34,509 nucleotides of DNA from Capnocytophaga canis (GCF_000827555.1 NZ_CDOI01000158.1:1-34509); one strand, 5' to 3'; counted from the stretch's first letter, positions 1 through 9,991 are shown. Translations and numbers: made by a program. Notes: generated by a model not told the origin, from the sequence alone.

Positions 1-661
1 GTGTAGTCGTACCACCCGATACTACCGTTCCTAAATCATCATCATCGGCTACAATGCCGTTTTGAACCGTGATCGTTACCGTAGCATCATCGCAGTTATT
101 AGGGGTCGCTCCATTCTCACAAATTTTATATGTCAACGTATAAACTCCGCTCGGTACATTATTACCAACACTAACTTTACCATTCGTAGTATCTATGGTA
201 ATACCCGTTGGGGTAATGATTGGTGTAAGGGTCACCTCGCCCGTACCTGCACCTATAACCACAGGCGTACCATTAAGCTTATCGTTACTAATAACCGTTT
301 GCGTAGTGGTACCTCCCGATACTACCGGTCCTAAATTATCATCTTCGGCGACTATGCCGTTTTCAACCGTGATCGTTACCGTAGCATCATCACAATTATC
401 AGGGATCGCTCCATTCTCACAAATTTTATAGGTCAACGTATAAACTCCACTCGAAACATTCGTTCCTACCGTTACTTTTCCGTTAGTAGCATCTATCGTA
501 ATGCCCGTTGGGGTAGTAAGCGGAGTGAGCGTTACCTGACCTACTCCTGTGCCTATAACCACAGACGTACCATTAAGCTTATCGTTACTAATAACCGTTT
601 GCGTAGTCGTGCCGCCCGATACTACTGTACCCAAATTATCATCATCAGCAATTATGGAGTT
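1..661 (-). repeat. Near-identical 300-bp tandem repeats in the adhesin gene
   Basis: Units 362-661 and 62-361, and the partial unit 1-61, have a period of exactly 300 bp. Each begins at the Asn codon of an N-(S/G)-I-(V/I)-A motif and encodes 100 residues. The DNA is close to identical over long stretches, for example the segment encoding TTTQTVISNDKLNG. Two more diverged units of about 94 residues lie upstream in the protein (662-943 and about 944-1225), so the array has decayed older copies and homogenised younger ones. Since the window ends inside a unit, the copy number is unknown. Confidence 0.9.
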
Positions 662-3600
662 TTTAACCCTAATAGTTACCGTAGCTTCATCGCATAAAGA
701 ATGTACTACTTTTGAACAAATTTCGTAATTAAAGCTATAATTACCACTTGGCGTTCCCGAAGCTACACGAACTATTCCTGTAATAGGGTCTAAACTTATC
801 CCTGATGGTAACGTTCCTATTGGAGTTAAGGTTACACTCACCGTTGAAGACAAAAATTCTCCATCATATTTGTCATTGTTTAGCACACTACCCGTATTGC
901 CTCCCGCCGACACCTCAAAATCATCATTATCAGCATTGATGTTTTTAACCGTTATGCTTACCGTTGCCGTGTCGCAAGGTGTACCATTTACTTTTTCGCA
1001 AATGGTGTAAGTAAGCGTATATACACCTGATGGTACGTTATTAGCCACACTCACTTTACCATCGGTGGTACTGATGGTAATCCCCGTGTGCGGACTAACC
1101 ACGTTCTTAATATCTACATTAGCCATAGTTGCCGAAGCCGTTCCTAACTTATCGTTATCTAAAATACTTCCCGTAGTGGTTGTATTCGCTTCTACAATAC
1201 CAAAATCATCCTCTACTGCATCAATGGTACACGTAGTATTAACCACAAAAGAGGTCGACTTAGTACAAGTTCCGTTGGAAACCGTCATCGTATATGTAGT
1301 TCCAAAAGCAAAACTTGTAATGGTTGCTCCTGTATGGGTTACTCCTGAACCACTAAACGTATAGGTAAGCGTAGAGTCATAATTAGCAATGATTGCTGAA
1401 CCACTATTTCCGCAAGTGGCATTTACTACATTTATGGTTGGGGTTGGCAAATCGTTTACGGTAACGGTATAAACATTCCCCGTAGTGGGTGTTGTTGGAC
1501 AACCCGAAGCATTAGACACTGAAACCACACGTAGCACTTGGGTGGTGGTGGCAGCACTTACCGTATGCGTATAAACGCCACTTGTAGGTAAAGTGATGGT
1601 TGAAGCTACTCCATTTACTGTATAATGCACTTCTTCATTGGATACTCCTACGAAAGTGAATTTCACGTCCTCACCACATTGAACTGATGATAAAGTAGTT
1701 ACTGTTGGAACAGAAGCTATCATTCCTTTAACTTCTACCTTTACAATATTCGTATACATAGGTACGTTACAAACATTTTCGACGGTTACCTCCACGAAGT
1801 AGTATTTTGCACCCATACTTGCCGTAGATGGCGTATAGGTTGATACCTCTCCTCTATTGAGGGTTTGAGCGTGTACTTGGGTAGCTCCTATCGTTCCGTT
1901 GTAGGTGCTTTCAAACCATTTGTAAATCATCTTACCTGCGGTTGGTGGTGAGGTTGAAGCCCCTAAAGCCGTTAACACCACCTGCTCACCCGAACAAACG
2001 GTATGTGACACGGGTTGTGTAACAATATTAGTTTGATTGAAATTCAAGGTGATGTTTCTCCACGATGAAGGGCAACCACCATCTTCCATACGATAGCGAT
2101 ACACTTCGGAAGTGGTAAGAGCATAATTATCAGGCAATTCTGATGAAGTTTCTACACCGCCTACCATACGAATTAGATAAACCTTTGGAGTCGAACGATG
2201 TCCGAAAATTTGTTGTAGCCTTGCTCTTACATCTTGTACTGTTACTCCGTTGGCACAGGTTTGATAGTTTAAATCCACCAAACGCGGGTCATCAGAGCCA
2301 TCAGGCATTTTGTAAGTTGATTTTACATCAATTCTAGCACGTGCGATACTTGAACAATACCCTGCTCTATTTATTTTGTAATAGATGATTTTAACCTTTT
2401 CAGTTGAAAAATCTAATTGATTAACAGGTGTATTGCCTTGTGGGTCGCTGAAAAACTCAATCACGTCAGTGGTTCGTCCCGCATTATGGTTTTTTACAAA
2501 TTCCGCCAAAGCGTTAAAATTTGTAGCCTCAAAAGTTACCCAATTGGTCAAATCTGCATCACAAACACTAAAATATCTGAAAGCATTCGGAAGGTCTACG
2601 GGTGTGATGTTTCGCTTAATCGTTAAAGTAGCGGTTTTGGTAGCCTCTAACCCACAGGCGTTGGAAATCGTATAAGTAAAGGTAAAGGTGCGACCTTCTA
2701 ATACGGGTATCATACCGCTGTGCAATGCCATAAGCCCGTTTTGTGAAACTGGGTACGCTCCTGAAACTTCACGGATAACGCCGTTGGTATAGCCCGAAGT
2801 TATCGCCTCATTATGCACCACTGAAAACAAATTAGTACGTATGTCGTAAGAGGATTTTCCGTTGAGTTCAGAAGCACATAACTCCACATCGGTAGCGTTC
2901 GCCGTTAGCACGGGAGCTACTGCGGTACTGCCCGTTAACTGCACTTCATATTCCGCAGGAATACACAAAGTGAAAGAAGCGTCTTTCGGAGCTATTTTTA
3001 ATTTGTATTTATTGGTAAAATCAGCGGGTTGCAGATTGCTTAACTGCAAAGTGGGTGAAGTGGACAGAATGGTGCTTGGGTCATCTTCACGGAACCACTG
3101 GTAGTTATAAGCCAACGACAAATCGGGTGCGGAAAGGGTAGCCCAAGTGCCTTGGCAGTACGCGGTGCGGTCGGTGGTAAGGACAAAAGGTGTCAGATTT
3201 TGGATTTCTACATCTTTGGTCTCTTGATTGCAGACATCTTCCACCGCAAATTTGTACGAAGCCGAAGGACTGGTTTCGGCTATGGTAAACTTCCCTGTCG
3301 CATTGGTGATAGGCGTAAAAGAAGTATCTAACACTCCTCCTACACTTCTGCTCAACACCTTGTAAGTGAAAGGAGGCGTTCCACCACTGGCAACCACCAT
3401 AATTTCATACTGATTTGCTCCACAAGTAGCCCCTACAATATCTACCAAAACAGGCAACTCCGAAGGGGCTTCGTATTCGCCTATCACTTTCGGACACGCA
3501 GAGAGAAGCCCCACCGTGCCGGTGAGTTCCACCACCCGATAACGGGTATAGCGTTTATAGTTGTTATGATTTAAAACCTTGATTATATTTTGCTTTTTAT

Positions 3601-5737
3601 CTGAAATAGCATCTCCATACGGATTGTCATTAGGGGCAACCATATTTACCCAACGGGCTTGTGCCTCATCATAGCCTTGCAACCAATAGGAGCGTTGGTA
3701 ACTATCATTGACCGCATCGTAAAGTTCAATGCGTACTTTACACCCTGTTATCGTTGAAAAACGTACCTTAGGGTCGGGCGTTGGAGGTTGTATAGTTACT
3801 ACCTTATCAACCACATCTTGCTGACATTCAAAATCGATTGCCGATAGGGTATATGTACCAAAAGGTAGGCTGTGAAGTACGCGTCTTCCATTGACTATTG
3901 TTGTCCATTGGTCATAATCGTACTCTTGGGGAACGGCAAATGTACCCGAAGTGCCTGGTGCTGGGGTAAAGCCCGTGATACGGATTTTCTGGGGAGCTCC
4001 TGCACCACTTCCTTGTACAAATCCGATACCATAACTTTCATTTTCACAATAATAGGTGCTGTAAAAATTACTGCCATTGGGCACACCTGCTGGGTTTTGC
4101 AAATCGGTTACGGTAATTTGCTTTTGAAGTTCAAAGCCACATTGGGCGTGTATGTAGGTAAACTTGTAATTTCCTAACAACAAATGCGGATACGACACCA
4201 AAGAAAATTCAGAACCCGCATCAGTAACATATTTGTAGTATTTTCCGCCAAAACGGTGATTTTTAATAAACCCTGTGGCGATGGGGTCAAACCCTGCGGG
4301 TGCCTCTTCCAACACTACATACACAGGAACGTGAAACCATTGTACCCGTCCGTAAAGCTCTCTTTTTCCACAAGTATTATACCTTTGGGTAAGACTTGCG
4401 TACTGGTTAAACTCTTCTTCTTTTGTTTTTACTTTCTCGGTAAGAGGGGCTAAATTGTGCACCCCACAAGCGGTAGTAACTTGGATGTTATGCACCCAAT
4501 CGCCTCCTTCATACAGAATTTGCACTCCATCACCAAAGAAATTTTGCTTATTTGGTATGTTATGATCAAAATAGATATTTGCTTTATTATCGTCATACCA
4601 CGCATAAGTGGTTAATTCGGTTCTATTATTAAAGGTGCGTGTCATTGCATACGACGCCCCGCTGGGAGAAGTCAGCGTATAAGACACCGTCATCGGATAC
4701 GGAATGGCATCGGTATGCCAATGTTCCTTTGTAATTCTTATCCCCCATCGTAGCCTAACAAACCCTCGCCCACACTCGCCTGTGGATTTTATAGAAGACT
4801 CTCGAATAGGTCCTATTTCGAAAATTTTATTATCAATTTTAAAACTTACGGTACGCCCCTGCCCGCAAGCGTCTTTTACGTACATTGTGTAATTCCCCGC
4901 AGGTAGGTTTTCAAACACATTGCTGGCTTGTTCGGATCGGGTTACAGGACCATTCGTAATCTGAAAAGTAAACGGGAATGCCACTCCTTGGGTAATATTC
5001 ACGATAGCTCGACCCGTGTTAGCCCCACAAAGCAAAGGTTGTGCCGTGATGGTGTACTCAATCCCTGGTGGGTTAGGCACTTTTAAATTGCTTACGCTTA
5101 TGGTTTTTTCATAAAACGTAGTGGGATTGGTTTTCAACTCCGCCCGAACGACGTAGGAGCGACCTCCTTGCAAGGTTTGTAGGTCATTTCTGTCTGCGGT
5201 AGCGGTTTGAAAAGCGGTTTGCGTGGACAGTTTGTGATAAAAATTGTAATTGTCGTTGCTATCGCCCATCATTTGATAGTAAATTCCCCCCGAATTATCG
5301 CAATACTCATCGCGTACGCGGGTTTGCAAATGTACCTCCGTGGTTGGTTTTACCTCAAAAGTAACATCATCTACTACCTTGAAACTACAACCACCTGCAA
5401 TGGCGTGTACTTCAAAAGTGGTATTCTGAGTAAGAACCCCCACAGGAATGGTAACCATAAATAGCGTAGTATCATAACTACCTGCAAACCACATTCCTGT
5501 GGTTTTGTTTATGGCAAAATAGGTTACACCGGTAGCCATACGCGAGTTATCCAAATAGATAACGGCATTACTACCCGATTCAATGGGTGAAAACACACTT
5601 GCCTTAGTCTGTTTAATCAGCCCATCAAAATACGCATCACAATCTCCCGAAGGCGTTGGTAAGGTCGTCGGAGGATTTCCCTGAGCCCATAGCATTGGGC
5701 TCACCAAAAAGAAAAATAGTTTGAATAATATTCGCAT
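1..5737 (-). CDS. Giant secreted T9SS/gliding-type adhesin, 3' end outside the window
   Basis: An open frame runs without a stop from an ATG at 5737 to the window edge, giving at least 1912 residues. It starts with a signal peptide (MRILFKLFFFLVSPMLWAQ) with a typical Bacteroidetes Ala-Gln cleavage region. The body is a string of cysteine-containing Ig-like or SprB-like beta domains; one around 3365-3395 reads ASGGTPPFTYKV, close to the SprB repeat consensus. The last ~410 residues visible are four to five tandem ~94-100-residue domains with the pattern DDxxG...SNDKLNG...GVYTLTYxICE...CDxATVTITV. Such chains occur in cell-surface adhesins of gliding Flavobacteriia, which usually end in a type IX secretion or gliding-associated C-terminal domain. 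That end would lie beyond position 1 and is not seen. Ligand and exact role are unknown. It appears monocistronic on its 5' side, more than 1 kb from asnS. Confidence 0.85.
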   Translation of the reverse strand, partial: MRILFKLFFFLVSPMLWAQGNPPTTLPTPSGDCDAYFDGLIKQTKASVFSPIESGSNAVIYLDNSRMATGVTYFAINKTTGMWFAGSYDTTLFMVTIPVGVLTQNTTFEVHAIAGGCSFKVVDDVTFEVKPTTEVHLQTRVRDEYCDNSGGIYYQMMGDSNDNYNFYHKLSTQTAFQTATADRNDLQTLQGGRSYVVRAELKTNPTTFYEKTISVSNLKVPNPPGIEYTITAQPLLCGANTGRAIVNITQGVAFPFTFQITNGPVTRSEQASNVFENLPAGNYTMYVKDACGQGRTVSFKIDNKIFEIGPIRESSIKSTGECGRGFVRLRWGIRITKEHWHTDAIPYPMTVSYTLTSPSGASYAMTRTFNNRTELTTYAWYDDNKANIYFDHNIPNKQNFFGDGVQILYEGGDWVHNIQVTTACGVHNLAPLTEKVKTKEEEFNQYASLTQRYNTCGKRELYGRVQWFHVPVYVVLEEAPAGFDPIATGFIKNHRFGGKYYKYVTDAGSEFSLVSYPHLLLGNYKFTYIHAQCGFELQKQITVTDLQNPAGVPNGSNFYSTYYCENESYGIGFVQGSGAGAPQKIRITGFTPAPGTSGTFAVPQEYDYDQWTTIVNGRRVLHSLPFGTYTLSAIDFECQQDVVDKVVTIQPPTPDPKVRFSTITGCKVRIELYDAVNDSYQRSYWLQGYDEAQARWVNMVAPNDNPYGDAISDKKQNIIKVLNHNNYKRYTRYRVVELTGTVGLLSACPKVIGEYEAPSELPVLVDIVGATCGANQYEIMVVASGGTPPFTYKVLSRSVGGVLDTSFTPITNATGKFTIAETSPSASYKFAVEDVCNQETKDVEIQNLTPFVLTTDRTAYCQGTWATLSAPDLSLAYNYQWFREDDPSTILSTSPTLQLSNLQPADFTNKYKLKIAPKDASFTLCIPAEYEVQLTGSTAVAPVLTANATDVELCASELNGKSSYDIRTNLFSVVHNEAITSGYTNGVIREVSGAYPVSQNGLMALHSGMIPVLEGRTFTFTYTISNACGLEATKTATLTIKRNITPVDLPNAFRYFSVCDADLTNWVTFEATNFNALAEFVKNHNAGRTTDVIEFFSDPQGNTPVNQLDFSTEKVKIIYYKINRAGYCSSIARARIDVKSTYKMPDGSDDPRLVDLNYQTCANGVTVQDVRARLQQIFGHRSTPKVYLIRMVGGVETSSELPDNYALTTSEVYRYRMEDGGCPSSWRNITLNFNQTNIVTQPVSHTVCSGEQVVLTALGASTSPPTAGKMIYKWFESTYNGTIGATQVHAQTLNRGEVSTYTPSTASMGAKYYFVEVTVENVCNVPMYTNIVKVEVKGMIASVPTVTTLSSVQCGEDVKFTFVGVSNEEVHYTVNGVASTITLPTSGVYTHTVSAATTTQVLRVVSVSNASGCPTTPTTGNVYTVTVNDLPTPTINVVNATCGNSGSAIIANYDSTLTYTFSGSGVTHTGATITSFAFGTTYTMTVSNGTCTKSTSFVVNTTCTIDAVEDDFGIVEANTTTTGSILDNDKLGTASATMANVDIKNVVSPHTGITISTTDGKVSVANNVPSGVYTLTYTICEKVNGTPCDTATVSITVKNINADNDDFEVSAGGNTGSVLNNDKYDGEFLSSTVSVTLTPIGTLPSGISLDPITGIVRVASGTPSGNYSFNYEICSKVVHSLCDEATVTIRVKNSIIADDDNLGTVVSGGTTTQTVISNDKLNGTSVVIGTGVGQVTLTPLTTPTGITIDATNGKVTVGTNVSSGVYTLTYKICENGAIPDNCDDATVTITVENGIVAEDDNLGPVVSGGTTTQTVISNDKLNGTPVVIGAGTGEVTLTPIITPTGITIDTTNGKVSVGNNVPSGVYTLTYKICENGATPNNCDDATVTITVQNGIVADDDDLGTVVSGGTTT

Positions 5738-6253
5738 TGAGTTTAAAAATTAGTCTATAATTATTTATATGTGTGAAAATGGATAACTTGTCAATCAAAT
5801 TTGTTGGAATATCATTGTTTTTTTATAAATGCGTACTTCATCTATCAAAAACTAACATAAAATTCCTTAACATAGTTTTAAGGGAACAAAAATACATTTT
5901 TTTTGAAAAATAATGCAATTTTTTAACTATGCTGAACAAAAAAAATAGAATGAAGTTGAAAAAAGACTATTTTGTTTCATCATATCACACAAATTACAGA
6001 AAATGACAGCCTCGAAAACCTCTGTATAAACAAAACACACGAACATCTTATGAGGCTCTAAATATGTAAGAAATAGCGAAGCGTTGCGTTTAACTTCTCA
6101 ATTCATATCCGATTTTCCAATGGAACAGAAGGTAATCTGCAAGAAAATACTTTTACAAATTGAATATAACCAACCTCACATAATTTATCTTTCATTTATG
6201 TTCTTTTTAAAGCAATTTTTCTCTTTTTACATATCAAAATATAGTAAAAACCA
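5738..6253. other. AT-rich intergenic region upstream of the adhesin gene
   Basis: Apart from the putative promoter at 5887-5918 I see nothing firm. Short open frames on the plus strand lack a convincing start context and any recognisable protein. Confidence 0.6.
5887..5918 (-). promoter_or_regulatory. Putative promoter of the giant adhesin gene
   Basis: On the minus strand a TTG (complement of 5916-5918) is followed after 21 bases by TATTTTTG (complement of 5887-5894). This matches the Bacteroidetes consensus TTTG/TTG, 19-21 bases, TAnnTTTG. It would give a 5' leader of roughly 140 bases before the ATG at 5737. The surroundings are very AT-rich, so chance matches are possible. Confidence 0.45.
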
Positions 6254-6505
6254 CCGATTTTATGCTTTTGTACCCTTACAAAAATGCAAACCTACCCGAT
6301 TTTATACTCTTATCAGAGTACAATAGTGCAAAACCTGCCGATTTTATGCTTTTGTACCCTTACAAAAACACAAACCTACCCGATTTTATACTCTTATCAG
6401 AGTACAATAGTGCAAAACCTGCCGATTTTATGCTTTTGTACCCTTACAAAAACACAGATCTTTCCGATTTTATAGATTTGTATCCTTATAAGAAGATAAA
6501 ATTCA
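6254..6505. repeat. Six-unit 42-bp tandem repeat with 84-bp higher-order period
   Basis: Six units start with CCGATTTTAT at 6254, 6296, 6338, 6380, 6422 and 6464, exactly 42 bp apart. Two unit types alternate: type A (units 1, 3, 5) continues with GCTTTTGTACCCTTACAAAA and type B (units 2, 4) with ACTCTTATCAGAGTACAATA. Units 2 and 4 are identical over all 42 bases, units 1 and 3 differ at two positions, and unit 6 is degenerate. Type A can form a TTTTGT/ACAAAA hairpin and type B a TACTC/GAGTA hairpin. Because 42 is divisible by three, the plus strand stays open across the array, but no credible start site is visible. The array lies between the divergent end of asnS and the adhesin promoter. 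Function unknown. Confidence 0.95.
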
Positions 6506-6711
6506 AGATTTAAAAAGATAGGGAGAGCTCAGTAGGTGATAATAAAACTTCAAAACTTTTAATTTCGACAGACTATGCTCCATGCATTGGCAAATTATGC
6601 TAAAAATCAATTCTCACACACTCTTCTTTGGCGGACTTTGTCTCCAAGGTCATAAACTCTCTCTTGAAAATAGCGACAATTTAAAATGAGTTAACTATAT
6701 AAGAAATTAAA
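6506..6711. other. Intergenic sequence downstream of asnS
   Basis: No gene, RNA or repeat recognised between the 42-bp array and the asnS terminator. Confidence 0.6.
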
Positions 6712-6741
6712 AAAGCTGTCCTTTCAATTTTGGACAGCTTT
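6712..6741 (-). terminator. Rho-independent terminator of asnS
   Basis: A perfect 10-bp stem (AAAGCTGTCC at 6712-6721 with GGACAGCTTT at 6732-6741) and a 10-base loop lie 19 bases past the asnS stop codon. Read on the minus strand, the stem is directly followed by a run of T residues, as expected for an intrinsic terminator. Confidence 0.85.
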
Positions 6742-6759
6742 ATATTTCAAGGTATCAAA

Positions 6760-8190
6760 TTAAAATTCAGCATTTTGTGGCGTTCGTGGAAAAGGAATCA
6801 CATCACGAATATTGCTCATCCCCGTAGCGAAAAGTACCAATCGCTCAAACCCAAGTCCAAAGCCACTATGCACTGCTGAACCGAATTTACGCAAATCCAA
6901 GTACCACCAAAGATCTTTCTCTTCAATGCCTACCGATTTTATTTTTTCTATCAACACATCATAACGCTCCTCACGCTGTGAACCTCCAACAATCTCGCCT
7001 ATACCCGGGAAAAGAATATCCATAGCACGAACCGTTTTACCATCTTCGTTAAGTCGCATATAAAATGCTTTTATCTTAGCTGGGTAATCGTACAAAATCA
7101 CCGGACACTCAAAGTGCTTTTCGACCAAATAACGCTCATGCTCACTTTGTAAATCAGCACCCCATTCGTCAATGATATACTGGAATTTTTTCTTCTTGTT
7201 GTGATTTGAATTTTTGAGAATGTCAATCGCTTCGGTATAGCTCACTCGTTTGAAATTATTGTTAATTACAAACTCTAATTTTTCAATAAGGGACATCGTA
7301 CTACGCTCATTTTGAGGCTTTGTTTTTTCCTCTTCCAAAAATCGAGTATTCAAAAACTCAATATCTTCGCGACAACGCTCCAAGGTATATTTCAACACAT
7401 ACTTGATGAAATCCTCCGCCAAATCCATGTTTCCGTCTAAGTCGAGAAATGCCACTTCGGGTTCAATCATCCAAAACTCTGCCAAGTGACGCGACGTATT
7501 TGAATTTTCGGCACGGAAAGTAGGCCCAAAAGTATAGATTTTACCTAATGCCATTGCAAATGTTTCACCCTCAAGCTGTCCTGATACGGTCAAATTGGTT
7601 TCTCTTCCAAAGAAATCTTTTTTGTAATCGACTTTACCTTCTTCCGTAAGAGGCGGATTTTTAGCATCCAACGTTGTTACGCGGAACATTTCTCCCGCTC
7701 CTTCAGCATCGCTTCCCGTAATGATAGGCGTATGTACATAGAAAAATCCATTACGTTGGAAATAATCGTGTATGGCAAAAGAAAGCACTGAACGCACACG
7801 CATGATCGCCCCGAAAACATTGGTACGTACACGCAAGTGAGCATGTTCACGCAAAAACTCAAAGGAGTGTTTCTTAGGTTGTATAGGATAGGTTTCAGGA
7901 TTTGAATCGCCTAAAACAATCACATTAGAAGCTTGGACTTCAATAGATTGCCCTTTTCCTTGACTTTCTACTACACTTCCGTGAATCTCTACTGCAGCTC
8001 CCGTGGTTATGCGTTTTAAAAGTTCTTCACTCGTATTTTCGAAATCCACAACAACTTGTACATTTTCAATCGTTGAACCATCGTTCAAAGCGATAAACCG
8101 ATTACTTCTGAAGGTACGAACCCATCCTTTTAGGGTTACATCTTGTGCAATTTTACCTTCACTGAGTAGTTTTTTAACACTGATATACAT
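6760..8190 (-). CDS. asnS: Asparagine--tRNA ligase
   Basis: Charges tRNA-Asn with asparagine in the cytoplasm, using ATP. The 476-residue protein has an N-terminal OB-fold anticodon-binding domain (about residues 15-95, with [18 protein letters not shown]) followed by a class II synthetase core. Motif 2 is [16 protein letters not shown] (225-240), whose sequence marks the Asn rather than Asp enzyme, and motif 3 is [11 protein letters not shown] (444-454). An extra segment of about 50 residues sits between these motifs (about 275-330). The start at 8190 gives the usual MYISVKKLL beginning and lies 44 bases after a TATATTTG promoter element. The gene stands alone, with its own promoter and terminator. 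Confidence 0.97.
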   Translation of the reverse strand: MYISVKKLLSEGKIAQDVTLKGWVRTFRSNRFIALNDGSTIENVQVVVDFENTSEELLKRITTGAAVEIHGSVVESQGKGQSIEVQASNVIVLGDSNPETYPIQPKKHSFEFLREHAHLRVRTNVFGAIMRVRSVLSFAIHDYFQRNGFFYVHTPIITGSDAEGAGEMFRVTTLDAKNPPLTEEGKVDYKKDFFGRETNLTVSGQLEGETFAMALGKIYTFGPTFRAENSNTSRHLAEFWMIEPEVAFLDLDGNMDLAEDFIKYVLKYTLERCREDIEFLNTRFLEEEKTKPQNERSTMSLIEKLEFVINNNFKRVSYTEAIDILKNSNHNKKKKFQYIIDEWGADLQSEHERYLVEKHFECPVILYDYPAKIKAFYMRLNEDGKTVRAMDILFPGIGEIVGGSQREERYDVLIEKIKSVGIEEKDLWWYLDLRKFGSAVHSGFGLGFERLVLFATGMSNIRDVIPFPRTPQNAEF

Positions 8191-8233
8191 ATAGTTATAT
8201 TCTTATTCGTTTTTGTTCGTCAAAATAAGTCTG

Positions 8234-8241
8234 CAAATATA
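8234..8241 (-). promoter_or_regulatory. Putative -7 element of the asnS promoter
   Basis: TATATTTG on the minus strand matches the Bacteroidetes -7 consensus TAnnTTTG. The expected -33 position, 19 bases upstream, holds TTT instead of TTG, so the match is partial. The distance to the asnS ATG (44 bases) is plausible. Confidence 0.45.
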
Positions 8242-8326
8242 AAGATTTTAAATGCGATTTAAAAATTTTATGAAAAACACGTTTTTCAAATCTATGCTGC
8301 TTAAAAATAACCTATACTCGAAGTAC

Positions 8327-9991
8327 TTATGATTCGAAAATCTGTTCTAAAATTTTCAAGGTAATAAGATAGGTGGGTTTCACTCCCATAGCTCCCAAAC
8401 CTCCTGAAGCTAAAGTACTTCCTGTTTCCAACGGGTTGTCAGAAGCATAGTACGCATAACGCACTTTTACATCCTCACGAATACTTTTCCTAATTTTTGA
8501 AGCTGATTGAATTGCCTTTTGATAGTGAACCCCTTCCATTTCAAGTCCGATAACGTTCCAAGTGGAACGTAAAAAATAATTTAACACATCCTTATTTTGC
8601 AGAGATGTTCCTAAAACGGTAATCATAGACCCTTCAAACACACGAAGCCCATTACCCTCAAAATCAGCCTTTTTCAATTCATTTTTAAACGGATAATTAT
8701 CCGCTGTTCCTTCAAAAATATGTGCCGTTGGAATCATCAAATCGCCTTTTTCTCCTTCCAAAATCCCTGCTTTCCCCATGATGGAAATAGAAGCTACATT
8801 CATGAAATGAACTTCTGTTTCGGTTTTGTAGGGCTTCAAAAGTTCGTCGATGGTTTCATAAGCCTGTTCTCCAAAAGCATAATCCATTACAAAAATCACT
8901 GGCTTTTCAGCTTCTACCACCGAATAAGAGGTATTTGAAAAATCAATCTTCGCTGTGTCGAATATCTGAACATCAATATTTGTTCCCGAGGAATCATCCA
9001 ATGAAATCATTCCGTTTTTGTGAGCGTAATCATTCACTTTCTGGCGTAACTCTTCATTTTCTTTTTGGCTTAATAACTCAAAAATTTCCATCGGTTTTTT
9101 GCCTTTCATCTCGTTTTTTAAGGCTTTTGTAGCAAAAAGACTATTCATAACGCTATGTTTATTGGCACTGATAATGTGCAACGGACGATTTAACAAGCCT
9201 TGTGTATGAAGTATTTTCTTGATGGCATCTGCCCAAATTTCACTGTACAGATGATGTCCCAAGCGTTCGCGAAGCACCGAACTAAAGGTAATCACTCGCT
9301 TGTCATCGTGCAAAATTTCATCTATTGCCAATTTCCCTAACCAATATATGATGTGTATGAAACGCTCGGGGTGTGTTTCTGTTGAAAAATAGGTGTACGT
9401 TTCCAGTACCTCCTCAAAGGTACGACCTAAGATATTTCCGATATGGATCAATGTGACTTCTCGTTCGGCCTGTGAAAGTTTTTGTTTGTTCACCGATTGT
9501 GCCAATTTTTCCCAATCGCGTGTCAGTTTCCCATCATCCAACAACACATTTCGAGCAATTTTATGAGACTCCACAAATAAAAACGTCAAATGGGTTAAGG
9601 CATCATAAATATCCGACCGTCCACGGGTAATTTCAATATTCATCTGTTGGTCGTCAATGCGATAACAATTACGTCTTCGCTTCGGAGGAATAATTGACTG
9701 AAAATGAGACTTTCGATAACCTTCATCTGCAATAAGATTTATATACTTGCACTGTTCAATACCTTCAGGAAGCCGGTCTAAAACGTACGAAAGCCCTGCT
9801 AATTCAGATTTGTTTTCGGCAATAGAACCATAGATTTCAGGACGTAGTAACAGAAGTGCTTCACGCAATGCTTCCCCTGAAATTCCCATAGGCTTATAGA
9901 ACCCACGAGAGAATAAATGCCTCATTGTAACGTACATACGCTCAATAGCTCGTTTTGACTCCTGAGCTCTGGTTCGTTCTTTTACTTTCAT
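8327..9991 (-). CDS. DUF6909-like protein with a nucleoside-phosphorylase-like C-terminus
   Basis: A 554-residue soluble protein without signal peptide. I assign it, from memory of family features, to the Bacteroidota family DUF6909; no activity is known to me. The N-terminal ~300 residues are mostly helical and charged, with a basic stretch PPKRRRN at 102-108. The C-terminal ~190 residues resemble the PNP/UDP phosphorylase fold as found in AMP nucleosidase: SISIMGKAGIL (401-411), GLEMEG (482-487, the usual ribose-binding Met-Glu pair) and a late SDNPL (517-521). A nucleotide or nucleoside hydrolase or phosphorylase role is therefore possible, but inferred from motifs only. The gene is separated from the CDF gene upstream by 106 bases and from asnS downstream by 136 bases, so it is probably its own transcript. 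Confidence 0.75.
   Translation of the reverse strand: MKVKERTRAQESKRAIERMYVTMRHLFSRGFYKPMGISGEALREALLLLRPEIYGSIAENKSELAGLSYVLDRLPEGIEQCKYINLIADEGYRKSHFQSIIPPKRRRNCYRIDDQQMNIEITRGRSDIYDALTHLTFLFVESHKIARNVLLDDGKLTRDWEKLAQSVNKQKLSQAEREVTLIHIGNILGRTFEEVLETYTYFSTETHPERFIHIIYWLGKLAIDEILHDDKRVITFSSVLRERLGHHLYSEIWADAIKKILHTQGLLNRPLHIISANKHSVMNSLFATKALKNEMKGKKPMEIFELLSQKENEELRQKVNDYAHKNGMISLDDSSGTNIDVQIFDTAKIDFSNTSYSVVEAEKPVIFVMDYAFGEQAYETIDELLKPYKTETEVHFMNVASISIMGKAGILEGEKGDLMIPTAHIFEGTADNYPFKNELKKADFEGNGLRVFEGSMITVLGTSLQNKDVLNYFLRSTWNVIGLEMEGVHYQKAIQSASKIRKSIREDVKVRYAYYASDNPLETGSTLASGGLGAMGVKPTYLITLKILEQIFES

Noticed and set aside
62-5464. Several plus-strand open frames of 60-100 codons
   Set aside because: All are antisense to the continuous minus-strand adhesin frame; their apparent repeats only mirror the 300-bp units.
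6254-6505. CRISPR array
   Set aside because: The 42-bp units are contiguous, without unique spacers, and no cas genes are nearby.
5738-6759. Insertion sequence remnant in the long intergenic region
   Set aside because: No transposase fragment or flanking terminal inverted repeats could be seen; only the tandem array stands out.
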